The notes beneath the pieces are model-generated. The model was not told the origin of the DNA and did not search any database. It saw nothing but the letters and a program-made list of their open reading frames with translations. A program made the position numbers and the translations under genes. Positions 14,125-21,920 of a stretch of DNA of 26,904 nt are shown piece after piece; the stretch's first letter is position 1; every line of letters begins with the position of its first letter. The DNA comes from JBFWIW01 sp050253535 (GTDB lineage Bacteria; Bacillota; Clostridia; Oscillospirales; Oscillospiraceae). Location of the stretch: positions 1 through 26,904 of the forward strand of contig JBFWIW010000044.1 in the NCBI GenBank assembly GCA_050253535.1. The letters are read 5' to 3'.

Positions 14125-14908
14125 AATCGCACTTGTCACCGGAGGCTCCTCCGGAATTGGGCTTTGCACAGCACGCGAACTTCTTAAGGCAGGCTGCACC
14201 GTCTATGAAATCAGCCGCAGGGAGTACGCGGAGCCTGGAATAACGCACCTCTCAGCTGATGTGACTGACGAAAAGAGCGTTATTGCCGCGGTGGAAAAAA
14301 TCAAAGAGCGCGAGGGCAGAATCGATATACTTATAAACAACGCGGGTTTCGGCATCTCAGGAGCCATCGAGTTCACCGAGACCGAGGATGCGAAGCGCCA
14401 ATTAGACGTGAACTTCTTCGGAATGGTGAACACTGTCCGCGCGGTTCTTCCCGTGATGCGCGAAAACGGCGGCGGCAGGATTGTAAATTTAAGTTCCGTC
14501 GCGGCGCCTATCCCGATCCCGTTTCAGGCCTATTATTCCGTATCAAAGGCGGCGGTTAACGCTTTTTCTATGGCACTTGCAAATGAAGTCCGTCCCTTCG
14601 GCATATCCGTTTGCGCCGTCATGCCGGGTGACATTAAAACCGGATTCACAGGCGCGCGGAAAAAGGACTGCCGAGGTGACGATATCTATAACGGGCGCAT
14701 ATCCCGATCTGTCGCCGTCATGGAGCACGATGAGGAAACCGGTATGGCTCCCGAGGCGGCCGGCCGCTTCATCTGCCGAGCGGCGCTCAAGCCCAAAGTA
14801 AACCCCCTCTATGCCATCGGCGCGCAGTATAAGCTCTTTGTATTCCTGACGCGCATTCTCCCGTGCTCAATTATTAACAGGATAATAGGCGCGATATACG
14901 CCAAATAA
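14117..14908 (+). CDS. Short-chain dehydrogenase/reductase, probable 3-ketosphinganine-type reductase
   Basis: The product is a classical SDR of 263 residues. The NAD(P) motif TGGSSGIG is at 8-15, NNAG at 74-77, and the catalytic serine S127 and YSVSK (Y140, K144) are correctly spaced. The SRR after the second strand (33-35) suggests NADPH. The C-terminus is hydrophobic (LFVFLTRILPCSIINRIIGAIYA), as in membrane-associated lipid SDRs. It overlaps the oxoamine synthase by 8 bases, with GGTGGAGA as ribosome binding site within that gene. That arrangement matches a synthase-reductase pair, in which the SDR would reduce the 3-keto long-chain base. The family assignment is firm; the substrate is inferred from context. 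Confidence 0.85.
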   Translation: MAKIALVTGGSSGIGLCTARELLKAGCTVYEISRREYAEPGITHLSADVTDEKSVIAAVEKIKEREGRIDILINNAGFGISGAIEFTETEDAKRQLDVNFFGMVNTVRAVLPVMRENGGGRIVNLSSVAAPIPIPFQAYYSVSKAAVNAFSMALANEVRPFGISVCAVMPGDIKTGFTGARKKDCRGDDIYNGRISRSVAVMEHDEETGMAPEAAGRFICRAALKPKVNPLYAIGAQYKLFVFLTRILPCSIINRIIGAIYAK

Positions 14909-14911
14909 ATA

Positions 14912-14937
14912 CCCCACGAGGCTGCAGTCTCGCGGGG
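14912..14937 (+). terminator. Weak terminator hairpin after the reductase
   Basis: CCCC-A-CGAG pairs with CTCG-C-GGGG (one internal mismatch) three bases after the stop. There is no T tract, only CCTTCTCATTT further on, so termination is probably completed at 15063-15094. Confidence 0.5.
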
Positions 14938-15062
14938 GGGGCCTTCTCATTTAGCTTCCTCGGCGGAATCCCGTATATCCGGCTTTTTCCGGCGCAGCCT
15001 CTCGGACGCGCCGCTGTTATCACAACACGGAGACACATAAATTAAAAAATGCGCTAATCTGT

Positions 15063-15094
15063 CCTGCCCGCTTTAATAGTGGGCAGGTTTTTTT
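15063..15094 (+). terminator. Strong intrinsic terminator
   Basis: CCTGCCC pairs with GGGCAGG (15063-15069 with 15081-15087), extended by G-T and C-G pairs, and is followed directly by seven T residues (15088-15094). Confidence 0.9.
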
Positions 15095-15101
15095 GCAAAT
15101 C

Positions 15102-15130
15102 TTTACATGTTAAGAAAATAATGATAATAT
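15102..15130 (+). promoter_or_regulatory. Probable sigma-A promoter of the CapA-type gene
   Basis: TTTACA (15102-15107) and TAATAT (15125-15130) have a 17-bp spacer. The start of transcription would be near 15137, giving a leader of about 200 nt. Confidence 0.55.
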
Positions 15131-15186
15131 TTATTAAGTTTCTGCAAAAATGGCACTTATACTGTTATCTCTTTAAAGAGTAGACA

Positions 15187-15278
15187 AGATTTGCGAGGAA
15201 ATTTTTTTACCCTGCAAGGCCGTGGAGGAGAGCGGGCTGCCGCCCGCCGACGAAGAGAACACGGCAGGGCAAAAATCT
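15187..15278 (+). ncRNA. Candidate cis-regulatory structured leader
   Basis: Nested helices are visible in the untranslated leader. AGATTTGC (15187-15194) pairs with GCAAAAATCT (15269-15278) with a two-base bulge. CCCT (15210-15213) with AGGG (15266-15269) and GCCGTG (15219-15224) with CACGGC (15260-15265) are stacked inside; the first and second helices share one base and may alternate. GCGGGC/GCCCGC (15232-15237 with 15242-15247) forms a tip with a TGCC loop. I compared it by eye with the common Firmicute riboswitch classes and found no match. It lies 57 bases before the start codon. Confidence 0.4.
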
Positions 15279-15334
15279 AACCGCCAAGATGTCCGCTCTT
15301 CAGTGGAACAACAGTATTTAAAGCAGGTGATGAT

Positions 15335-16675
15335 TTGAGAGCGAAATCCGGCGGAGTGTCCGCCGCAATAAAAAGGATCTGCACTGTTTCCATTCTGGCG
15401 GTGCTACTTGCCGTCCTCATATTTGTCGGCTGTTCCGGCATTAATGGCAACGGTTCCGAAGCACCCGCAGAGGATTCTCCTTCCGCGGATACGGAAGAAG
15501 GAACTGGAGCGCTGGAGCAGAACCCCACACAACCCGCTCAGGAAGCCGTGGTTATAACACCCTCTCCGGATACACGGGAAACCCAAACGGATACCGAGGA
15601 AGATCAGCCGTCGGAAGAGACCTATATACTCTCATTTGCCGGGGACTGCACCCTCGGTACGGAGTATGCTTCCTACGGCACGGCGGGCAGCTTCGTGCAG
15701 ATGGTCGGAGACGACTACTCATATCCGTTTGAGAGTGCGTTGCCGTATTTCGCGGACGACGACTTCACTATGGTGAATCTCGAGTGCGCACTAACACAGT
15801 ATAATGTCCCTAAGGAAAAGACATACCGCTTCCGGGGCCCTCCGGAGTATGCAAAGATACTCACCGCAGGGAACGTCGAATGCGTTTCGCTCGCCAACAA
15901 CCACTCCGGTGATTACGGCCAGCAGGGCCTTTTTGACACCTGTGCGGCACTCGAGTCTGAAGGGGTGCTTTACGCGTCCGACGGCGGAAGCTGCATTTAT
16001 GAGACTGAGCGCGGGCTGAAAATCGGAGTCTGCGCCTATTTCAGCAATATCGCTTCCATGAAGAAGGATATACAGGACGTTCGCGATAAAGGCGCCGACA
16101 TCATCGTAGTCTCGCTTCACTTTGGCGACGAGGGCTCATACTCCCCCAACACGTGGCAGAAAACCTGCGCACACAACGCCATAGACTATGGGGCGGACAT
16201 CGTCTTTGGGCATCATCCGCACGTTCTGGAGAAGATTGAGAAATACGGGGACGGCGTTATATATTATAGCCTCGGGAACTTTTCCTTCGGCGGGAACCGT
16301 AATCCAGACGACAAGGACACAGCGATTATAAGGCAGTACGTCACCGTCGCCGAAGACGGGACGGTCACCCTCGGCGAGACTGCCGCAATACCGTTCTGCC
16401 TGAGCTCTTCCGTTTCGGTGAACACCTATAAACCCACGCCATATGAGGAAGGGAGCTCTCAGTACACCCGTGTCCTCTCGAAGCTCGACGGCACGTATGT
16501 TCCGCCTTATAAACCGCCGGTGGAAACCGACAATAGCGGAAGCGGCGATGCGGCGCAGGATACGCAGGGAGAGGATGCACAGGGAGCCATGTCTGGGGAA
16601 ACGCAGGGCGCTCAGGAGACAACGGATACACAGGAGATTGCACAGGCGTCTGATGCCCTCTCACAGGTAGAATAA
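15335..16675 (+). CDS. CapA-family lipoprotein (metallophosphatase-like)
   Basis: The 446-residue product starts at TTG 15335, preceded by AGGTGA at four-base spacing; no ATG is suitably placed. An N-terminal signal with hydrophobic core at about 18-31 ends at FVGC, a near-consensus lipobox with Cys33, so it is probably membrane-anchored and outside the cell. A Ser/Glu/Thr-rich linker follows. The CapA domain (about 97-365) shows FAGDCTLGTEY, VNLECALT, SLANNHSGDYG, IVVSLHFGDE, FGHHPHVLE and YSLGNFSFGG. CapA proteins take part in capsular poly-gamma-glutamate synthesis or related surface chemistry. No pgsB or pgsC partner is present. The last 70 residues are a low-complexity Gln/Gly/Thr/Glu tail with imperfect TQG/AQG repeats. 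It is preceded by a structured leader. Confidence 0.88.
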   Translation: MRAKSGGVSAAIKRICTVSILAVLLAVLIFVGCSGINGNGSEAPAEDSPSADTEEGTGALEQNPTQPAQEAVVITPSPDTRETQTDTEEDQPSEETYILSFAGDCTLGTEYASYGTAGSFVQMVGDDYSYPFESALPYFADDDFTMVNLECALTQYNVPKEKTYRFRGPPEYAKILTAGNVECVSLANNHSGDYGQQGLFDTCAALESEGVLYASDGGSCIYETERGLKIGVCAYFSNIASMKKDIQDVRDKGADIIVVSLHFGDEGSYSPNTWQKTCAHNAIDYGADIVFGHHPHVLEKIEKYGDGVIYYSLGNFSFGGNRNPDDKDTAIIRQYVTVAEDGTVTLGETAAIPFCLSSSVSVNTYKPTPYEEGSSQYTRVLSKLDGTYVPPYKPPVETDNSGSGDAAQDTQGEDAQGAMSGETQGAQETTDTQEIAQASDALSQVE

Positions 16676-16717
16676 AACATAACAGTCCAAACAATATTAT
16701 AGGAGTACCACATATGG

Positions 16718-16852
16718 ATGAAAATATATTCTGTGCGGCTACATAATTTGCGAAGTGGCGTATGCCCAGATTGCATAGAGCAGTACGGTATATCCATCTT
16801 CGCACGCAGATTAAGAAAAAAGAAAAGCGACAAATACAACATGGATCGATAA
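16718..16852 (+). CDS. Candidate small protein, 44 residues
   Basis: ATG 16718 opens a 44-codon frame that begins MKIYSVRLHNL and contains CPDC (a possible metal or redox pair), and ends with a lysine/arginine-rich RRLRKKKSDKYNMDR. A GGAGT site (16701-16705) is 12 bases upstream, rather far. It is eight bases from the ATG at 16714, which opens only a ten-residue frame. The stop TAA abuts a strong palindromic terminator starting at 16853, which supports a real gene. I do not recognise the family. Confidence 0.4.
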   Translation: MKIYSVRLHNLRSGVCPDCIEQYGISIFARRLRKKKSDKYNMDR

Positions 16853-16890
16853 TACTAATGGCGCGCAGGGTAACCCGCGCGCCATTAGTA
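16853..16890. terminator. Bidirectional terminator hairpin
   Basis: A perfect 14-bp stem (16853-16866 with 16877-16890), plus an inner GGG/CCC after a bulged A, has a three-base loop. There is no T run next to it on the plus strand, though ATTTTT follows 11 bases on. It lies between the convergent CapA-side transcript and the creatininase gene. Confidence 0.7.
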
Positions 16891-16927
16891 ACATCAACAC
16901 ATTTTTCGGTCGGCTAAGAACCTGTTT

Positions 16928-17680
16928 CTAGAGCTTTCGGTATTCTTCAATGAATCCGGCTATAAAATCCTCGCAGACTTCCAGCATACTCTGGCCGAAC
17001 GCCTTTGTGGAACCTCTGGGGTCTTTAGGCCCGAACCAGCCGCTCGGCGCAATCTCCTTAGTGTCTCTGGCCATTCTCACAGATCCGCCCCTGAAATTTA
17101 CCATCTGAATATACTGCGCCTTTATCTCCCCGGTCGGGTTTATCGGGGCCATGTCCCTGGACAAACTCAGGTCAACAAAGGTCTCGTCCACCGCCATCAT
17201 TGCAGAGGTCTCAAGAATATCGCCATGGCCGCCGCCGGCAAATCTTTTGTCGATCTGACCTACAGCGCTCCACCAGTCGATGCTGGCCAGTATCCCGCCG
17301 GCATGGTACACATCCAAAGCCACTTTGTCGATAGCGGGGTTATTTCCGCCATGGCCGTTTATCACAAGGAACCGCCTCGCCCCGTGCGGCATCAAAGATT
17401 TGGTGATACCGTTCATCAGCATAAACAACCCCTCATAGCCGATGTCGATGGTACCGGCAAAGCTCATGTGATAGGGACATACGCCGAACGGCACCGTGGG
17501 GGTCACGATAACGTTTTCCATGCCGCTCACCCGGCTCGCCAAATGCTGCGGGATCATATAATCTGTCCCCAGCGCGCACTGCGGGCCGTGCTGTTCCGTG
17601 CTGCCCACCGGGATCACTATGATCGGATCGTTCTTCAGGGCCTCCTCCGCCTGGGCAGTCGTCATCTTATGTAAATACAT
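16928..17680 (-). CDS. Creatininase-family amidohydrolase
   Basis: The product is a metal-dependent amidohydrolase of the creatininase family, 250 residues from ATG 17680. The family starts with a short segment before (V/I)PVGSTEQHGP, which fits this start; an upstream TTG adds eight residues but has no site. Metal ligands are visible: E29 and H31 in GSTEQHGP, D40 in LGTDYM, then the INGHGGN loop and GHGDILETSAMM with the family glutamate. Homologues open cyclic amides such as creatinine or act on formamido compounds; the exact substrate is not evident. It overlaps no gene and lies one base past the SSS transporter stop in the same operon, so its substrate is probably imported by that transporter. 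Confidence 0.9.
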   Translation of the reverse strand: MYLHKMTTAQAEEALKNDPIIVIPVGSTEQHGPQCALGTDYMIPQHLASRVSGMENVIVTPTVPFGVCPYHMSFAGTIDIGYEGLFMLMNGITKSLMPHGARRFLVINGHGGNNPAIDKVALDVYHAGGILASIDWWSAVGQIDKRFAGGGHGDILETSAMMAVDETFVDLSLSRDMAPINPTGEIKAQYIQMVNFRGGSVRMARDTKEIAPSGWFGPKDPRGSTKAFGQSMLEVCEDFIAGFIEEYRKL

Positions 17681-17681
17681 T

Positions 17682-19172
17682 TCAGACTTTCTGCTTATTA
17701 ACAAACATATGTCTTTCGAGCGTTTCTTCCGAAGGACGCATGCTCTGTGTCATAAGGCTCACAATAACCATTATAACCACGGCGACGGCAGCGGCGGGAA
17801 CCACGGCGTGGAATCCATGTATAACAGCCTTCATGGCGGGAACCTTCGTGCAGCAAATGAGCGTGATGACACCCGCAATAACAGCTGTGATCGCACCGGG
17901 GAAAGTGGCCTTCTTCCAATACATACCAAACAGGATCGGCACTACGAAAATCGACATACCTGAGAAGGCGAAGGTATTGATGGTGAAGATGCTGCCCGGC
18001 TTTACGCAGCCGAAGATGATGACAATGATACCGATCAAAACCGTGACAACTTTGGAAAGCTTCATGACATCGTTGTCCGTTGCCTTCGGATTGATGAATT
18101 TCTGATAGATGTCGCGTGTCGCGGCGGAAGTTGTGGTGATCAGCACACCGTCAATGGTGGACATGCCCGCAGCAACTATACCGGCTATGGCAACGGAAGC
18201 CAGTATAGGGCTGAGTCCGCGCTGCAGAATAACCGGGATTATGTAGTCCGAATTCTTAAGGTCCGGGACAAGGGAAATGCCGTTGACGCCGGCCCAGAGA
18301 ACAAAAAGTGCCGTTATCATCATTCCGCCCGTGCCGAGTAGCACCGCGCGGTACATGGTCTTATGATCCTTCATGGCAAAAAACTTGGTGAAGAGCTGCG
18401 GCTGGCCCATTGTAAAAAAGGACCACAGAAGAATGTTCGACAAATAATAGGTCCAGGTCATACTGCCGCTCGCGCCAGGAAAAGACATGTAATCGGAATT
18501 CAGCCCATTGAGACTGGAAGTCAAATTGGATAGGCCGCCGCCCTGCTTTAAAGTCAGAATGAAAGCCACAATGGCGGTTATGAACATCAGGCTCCCCTGT
18601 ATGACGTCGGTCATCATTGCGCCGCGCATACCACCGGACATACAGTAAATGATGACGATGCAGCCCATGCCCACGACGCCGACCCAGGCCGGCAGGCCTG
18701 TGAACACATTTACGATAACGCCTGCGCCGATGATCTGCGCGCCCATCATCGGAATGAGGAAGCAGAGCATCATAATACCGATCAGGCCGCTCATGCGCTT
18801 GTTTTCATAGCGATCCGACAGATAATCCGACAGTGTTAGAAAACCTCTCTCATGGCCCAGCGTCACGAGTTTGCGGCCGATGAGCACAGCCGGAATGATC
18901 ATGGCAAACGCTACGCCCGGAATGGTAATGCCCATGCCCGCATAGCCCATCTTATAAAGCGCGCCCGGGGTACCAAGAAAAGTTCCCATGCTGTACTGTG
19001 TAGTCGCATAGGCAATACCGCTTATTATAACGCCGGCCTTGCCGTTTAAGACGAAATAGTCTCTCAGGCTTTTTGTCCTGCGGCTGGCATACCAGCCAAT
19101 AAACGCCATAATTACCAGATAAACCCCAAGTACCGCATAAAACGGGCCGGGAGTCGGTGTTACTTCAGCCAT
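17682..19172 (-). CDS. Sodium:solute symporter (SSS family)
   Basis: The product is a 496-residue membrane transporter with about 13 hydrophobic segments, standard for the SSS family (PanF, PutP and SGLT relatives). Family features include the early GTFLGTPGALYKMGYAGMG segment, PMMGAQIIGAGVIV, YCMSGGMRGAMMTDVIQG and GIVAAGMSTIDGVLITTTSAATRDIYQ with the sodium-site serine/threonine residues. It should couple solute uptake to sodium entry. The ATG abuts the stop of the small YhdT-like gene, and the creatininase gene follows directly. The GGGGGAG site lies about eight bases upstream. Its solute cannot be read from sequence; the operon suggests an amide or peptide-like compound. Confidence 0.92.
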   Translation of the reverse strand: MAEVTPTPGPFYAVLGVYLVIMAFIGWYASRRTKSLRDYFVLNGKAGVIISGIAYATTQYSMGTFLGTPGALYKMGYAGMGITIPGVAFAMIIPAVLIGRKLVTLGHERGFLTLSDYLSDRYENKRMSGLIGIMMLCFLIPMMGAQIIGAGVIVNVFTGLPAWVGVVGMGCIVIIYCMSGGMRGAMMTDVIQGSLMFITAIVAFILTLKQGGGLSNLTSSLNGLNSDYMSFPGASGSMTWTYYLSNILLWSFFTMGQPQLFTKFFAMKDHKTMYRAVLLGTGGMMITALFVLWAGVNGISLVPDLKNSDYIIPVILQRGLSPILASVAIAGIVAAGMSTIDGVLITTTSAATRDIYQKFINPKATDNDVMKLSKVVTVLIGIIVIIFGCVKPGSIFTINTFAFSGMSIFVVPILFGMYWKKATFPGAITAVIAGVITLICCTKVPAMKAVIHGFHAVVPAAAVAVVIMVIVSLMTQSMRPSEETLERHMFVNKQKV

Positions 19173-19424
19173 TTATTTCTCCCCCTTTTCATCGTAAACG
19201 TGGTTTTCAGGCCGCTTCATAGACATTTTGTAATAGACAACAATGAGTATGTAAGTGATCACGCCGTAAATCAGCCAGCTCCATACGAAGTTAGGGACGC
19301 CGAACAAACTTGGATCGTACTCATTGTTTACGAAGCAGCGGAACGGAAGCATAATGCCAATGAAAAGCGCAAGGAAGATCACACGCCAGGTTGCTTCAAA
19401 ATAGTCCGTGAATAGTCGTTTCAT
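19173..19424 (-). CDS. Small membrane partner of the symporter (YhdT/DUF997-like)
   Basis: The product has 83 residues from ATG 19424, chosen for its GGGAGGG site seven bases upstream. Two hydrophobic helices (about 12-28 and 46-66) flank FVNNEYDPSLFGVPNFVWSW, and the C-terminus is charged. Small two-helix proteins of this kind, such as YhdT beside panF, are commonly encoded immediately upstream of SSS transporters and are thought to be accessory subunits. Here the stop abuts the symporter start. The precise family match is a judgement from size, topology and position. Confidence 0.7.
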   Translation of the reverse strand: MKRLFTDYFEATWRVIFLALFIGIMLPFRCFVNNEYDPSLFGVPNFVWSWLIYGVITYILIVVYYKMSMKRPENHVYDEKGEK

Positions 19425-19510
19425 TTTTTCCCTCCCTATATTTCCGGCAGCTGGTTTTTTTAAACTCTGCCATATTATACACACAATACCATCTGTTATT
19501 TTTTTAGTCA

Positions 19511-19524
19511 ATAGTATATACTAT
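19511..19524. promoter_or_regulatory. Perfect 14-bp palindrome in the divergent promoter region
   Basis: ATAGTATATACTAT is a perfect palindrome beside a minus-strand TTGACT (complement of 19504-19509) that could serve as the -35 of the symporter operon. It may be an operator for the divergently encoded RpiR-type regulator. The adjoining TACTATAATT (19519-19528) also occurs at 22778-22787 in the other divergent region of the island. Confidence 0.35.
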
Positions 19525-19600
19525 AATTTATAATATTTTTATAGCAATAGATATTTTCTAAAACAATATTTTAAATTAATTAGTCTATTTGCCGGTTAAG

Positions 19601-19629
19601 TTGCCTTAAACGAAACTTAATGTTATAAT
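19601..19629 (+). promoter_or_regulatory. Probable promoter of the RpiR regulator
   Basis: TTGCCT (19601-19606) and TATAAT (19624-19629) have a 17-bp spacer. The regulator start codon is 65 bases downstream. Confidence 0.5.
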
Positions 19630-19694
19630 ATTTTTTGTTTTAAGCGTTCTGACATCTTTCTTTAAAGTATTAATTTTAAAGGATGGAGTACTTA

Positions 19695-20540
19695 ATGGAT
19701 ATTTTGAATACGATCCGTGAGCAGTATCCGACCTTCAACAAGACGCAGCGCAGGATTGCAGATTATCTCCTCCAGCACCCCGACACAAGCTGTTTCTCCT
19801 CACTGCGCCAATTGGCCCAAAATGCGAACACGACCGATGCGACCATTCTGAGTTTTTCCCGCCGTCTTGGATGCAAGAGCTTTTCAGACCTGAAGAGCGA
19901 GCTGCAGAACTATATTTCAATGTGGATGTCCCCCAACGAGAAGATTAAAACCGCCATCCATCAGTGGGAAAGCGGCGATGATATATATTCCGAGATTGTC
20001 GACGCGGAACGAAACGCTCTGGAACAGACATTTAACCACATAAGCGTCAAGGACATTCAGACCGCTCTCATGCTGCTTAGGGATGCGAGACGGGTCTTTG
20101 TTCTGTCTTATGACTTTGCGAATACGGTGGCAAACCTCTTTGCCGCCCGTTTTATCCGTCTCGGTGTGAATATTGTCAGTCTCGGCTCTCTCTGCTCGCC
20201 CGATAATGTCTATCAGCTGGCGCATTGCACACCCGAGGACCTGATCGTCCTGTTCTCCTATGCGCCCTACAGCCTGCCTCCGGTAAATTTCACCCGTTAT
20301 CTCCATTCGGCCGGAAACAAGGTCATCTGCTTTTCGGACAGCGTCTCATGCCCTATCGGACAGGAAGCTGACGTAATACTGACCAGCGTTACAAATCAGA
20401 CTATCTTCTTCAACTCCATGACCGCTCCTGTTTCCCTGATAAACCTCATGGCCTCTCTATTCGTATTGGAAAATAAGGAGCGATTTAACGCCTATAAAGA
20501 AAAGGTGGACCTGATTAAAGCTGCAATCGAGGAAAAATAA
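19695..20540 (+). CDS. MurR/RpiR-family transcriptional regulator
   Basis: The product has 281 residues: an N-terminal helix-turn-helix of the RpiR type (about 1-75; IREQYPTFNKTQRRIADYLLQHP, then LRQLAQNANTTDATILSFSRRLGCKSFSDLK) and a C-terminal SIS domain (about 105-270; RRVFVLSYDFANTVANLFAARFIRLGVNI, EDLIVLFSYAPYSLPPVNFTRYLHSAGNKVICFSDS). SIS domains usually bind phosphosugars, but RpiR homologues also control amino-acid and peptide catabolism. I chose ATG 19695 because GGAG lies six bases upstream; ATG 19683 has no properly spaced site. It diverges from the symporter operon and converges with iadA, so it probably controls the surrounding island. Confidence 0.9.
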   Translation: MDILNTIREQYPTFNKTQRRIADYLLQHPDTSCFSSLRQLAQNANTTDATILSFSRRLGCKSFSDLKSELQNYISMWMSPNEKIKTAIHQWESGDDIYSEIVDAERNALEQTFNHISVKDIQTALMLLRDARRVFVLSYDFANTVANLFAARFIRLGVNIVSLGSLCSPDNVYQLAHCTPEDLIVLFSYAPYSLPPVNFTRYLHSAGNKVICFSDSVSCPIGQEADVILTSVTNQTIFFNSMTAPVSLINLMASLFVLENKERFNAYKEKVDLIKAAIEEK

Positions 20541-20694
20541 ATCCGTTACTGTCGAAATATTTTATAATACGAAAAAAGAAAGTGACATCTCCTAATTGTC
20601 TTTTCAGCGGGCTAACACCCGGACGCGCCATCCGTTTATAATGATATCTCCAGACGGCGCGCCTGTGATGCCAAGCCCTGCAACGGCATAAAAC

Positions 20695-20728
20695 AAAGTC
20701 CCACGCGGCTGAAGCCGCGTGGGACTTT
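20695..20728. terminator. Bidirectional terminator between rpiR and iadA
   Basis: A perfect 15-bp stem (20695-20709 with 20714-20728) with a TGAA loop is flanked by AAA and TTT, so it can act on both strands. It lies between two converging genes. Confidence 0.85.
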
Positions 20729-20745
20729 ACGCTATTGATTTTCAA

Positions 20746-21879
20746 TCAGTCTTCAAATTTCAGTTTCGGCACGACTTGCCCATGGCGCAGTACAAGCCTT
20801 CCGCCGGCGATGAGGGTGTCCTGTTCAACCTGCCCGTTCAGCAGAAGAATATCAGCATCCGCACCCTCGCGCAGGCAGCCCTTGTGGGGATAAAGCAGAA
20901 GTGCTTTTGCCACGTTTTCCGTGCAGGGTAGAACAGCCTTCTCAAGTGGCAGACCCTCGCGTATCACCAGTGAAGCCACAACTTTATGGAGATTTGCCAA
21001 ACGGGCGACGCCGATGCCGACCATTTCATGTTTGTCGTTCCAGACCGGCATACTGCCGTTTCCGTCCGAGCTCATTGTCACAAGACCGTCCGGCGCTTCC
21101 CGCAGGGCATGAGCGATCGTTCGAGCCGCTTCCGCACCGTCCTCCCCGGCGGTGAAATCTATATATCCGCCCATAGCGGCAAAACGGAGCGCCTCGCCGA
21201 GCTTATCGCCCAGATGTGTCGGCCGGAAGGTACTTATCGGGATGTCGGTCTCCTCTGCGATTTTAAACAGCAGACCGAGCCCTCCGCCGCCTGTTCCTGT
21301 GTGCAGATGCACGATACCGGCCTTACCGCTCAGTATGCCCGCCTGCCTGGCGTCCGACGCCAGACGGATGAGCTCGTCTTTGGTGATGCCGGAAGACCTA
21401 TGGTCCGAGATGGCGATCTTAACCCCGAGAATCTCCTCAATCATCACGATATCTTTGAGGACGCTTCCGGTAACTGTCGGGGACGGATACCGATACGCCC
21501 CGGTCAGGCAATAGGCGGAAAGACCCTCTTCACGGATAGCCTTCACCTTCGCAACGAGGCTCTCCACGCTGCGCGTCACGGCATCCGTACCCAGCATGCC
21601 GACGACCGTGGTCGTCCCCGCCCGGATCAGCGCGCTCGTCTTAACCGGCGGAACCTGATTAGAGAAGCCGCCCTCACCTCCGCCGCCTGTGAGATGTACA
21701 TGCTGATCTATATAGCCCGGTATCGCCCGAAAACCGCAGCCGTCAATCCGCTCCAGAGCGTCATAACTGCAGTCGATCCTGTCTGAAATCCGTGCGATTT
21801 TTTTGTCTGCGACGAGTATCTCGGAGGGCATCCACCGCCCCCCTCGGTATACAAGCACATCGTGTAATAACTTTAGCAT
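20746..21879 (-). CDS. iadA: Isoaspartyl dipeptidase
   Basis: The product is a dinuclear zinc amidohydrolase of 377 residues that hydrolyses beta-aspartyl dipeptides from damaged or degraded proteins. Diagnostic features are GYIDQHVHLTGGGGEGG with H60 and H62, LTGAYRYPSPTVTGSV, and LGVKIAISDHRSSG, whose K154 corresponds to the carbamylated lysine of E. coli IadA. The catalytic TMSSDGNGSMP lies further on, followed by a C-terminal GADADILLL. These match the E. coli enzyme closely in order and spacing. The ribosome binding site is modest (GGGTG). It is 41 bases past the Nif3-like gene and in the same direction, so probably co-transcribed with it. Confidence 0.93.
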   Translation of the reverse strand: MLKLLHDVLVYRGGRWMPSEILVADKKIARISDRIDCSYDALERIDGCGFRAIPGYIDQHVHLTGGGGEGGFSNQVPPVKTSALIRAGTTTVVGMLGTDAVTRSVESLVAKVKAIREEGLSAYCLTGAYRYPSPTVTGSVLKDIVMIEEILGVKIAISDHRSSGITKDELIRLASDARQAGILSGKAGIVHLHTGTGGGGLGLLFKIAEETDIPISTFRPTHLGDKLGEALRFAAMGGYIDFTAGEDGAEAARTIAHALREAPDGLVTMSSDGNGSMPVWNDKHEMVGIGVARLANLHKVVASLVIREGLPLEKAVLPCTENVAKALLLYPHKGCLREGADADILLLNGQVEQDTLIAGGRLVLRHGQVVPKLKFED

Positions 21880-21920
21880 TTTTCAGCACCCGCAATCATT
21901 AGCTCAGCCGCGCGGCGGGT

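Larger units (their letters stand above)
14909..15334. other. Intergenic region with tandem terminators, promoter and leader
   Basis: This 426-bp stretch holds a weak hairpin after the reductase (14912-14937), a strong terminator (15063-15094), a promoter (15102-15130) and a structured leader (15187-15278), each listed separately. The 14940-15060 interval between the terminators shows no coding frame with a ribosome binding site. Confidence 0.6.

Noticed and set aside
20986..21786. A 266-codon plus-strand frame opposite iadA.
   Set aside because: It is the antisense shadow of a well-supported isoaspartyl dipeptidase and shows no domain.
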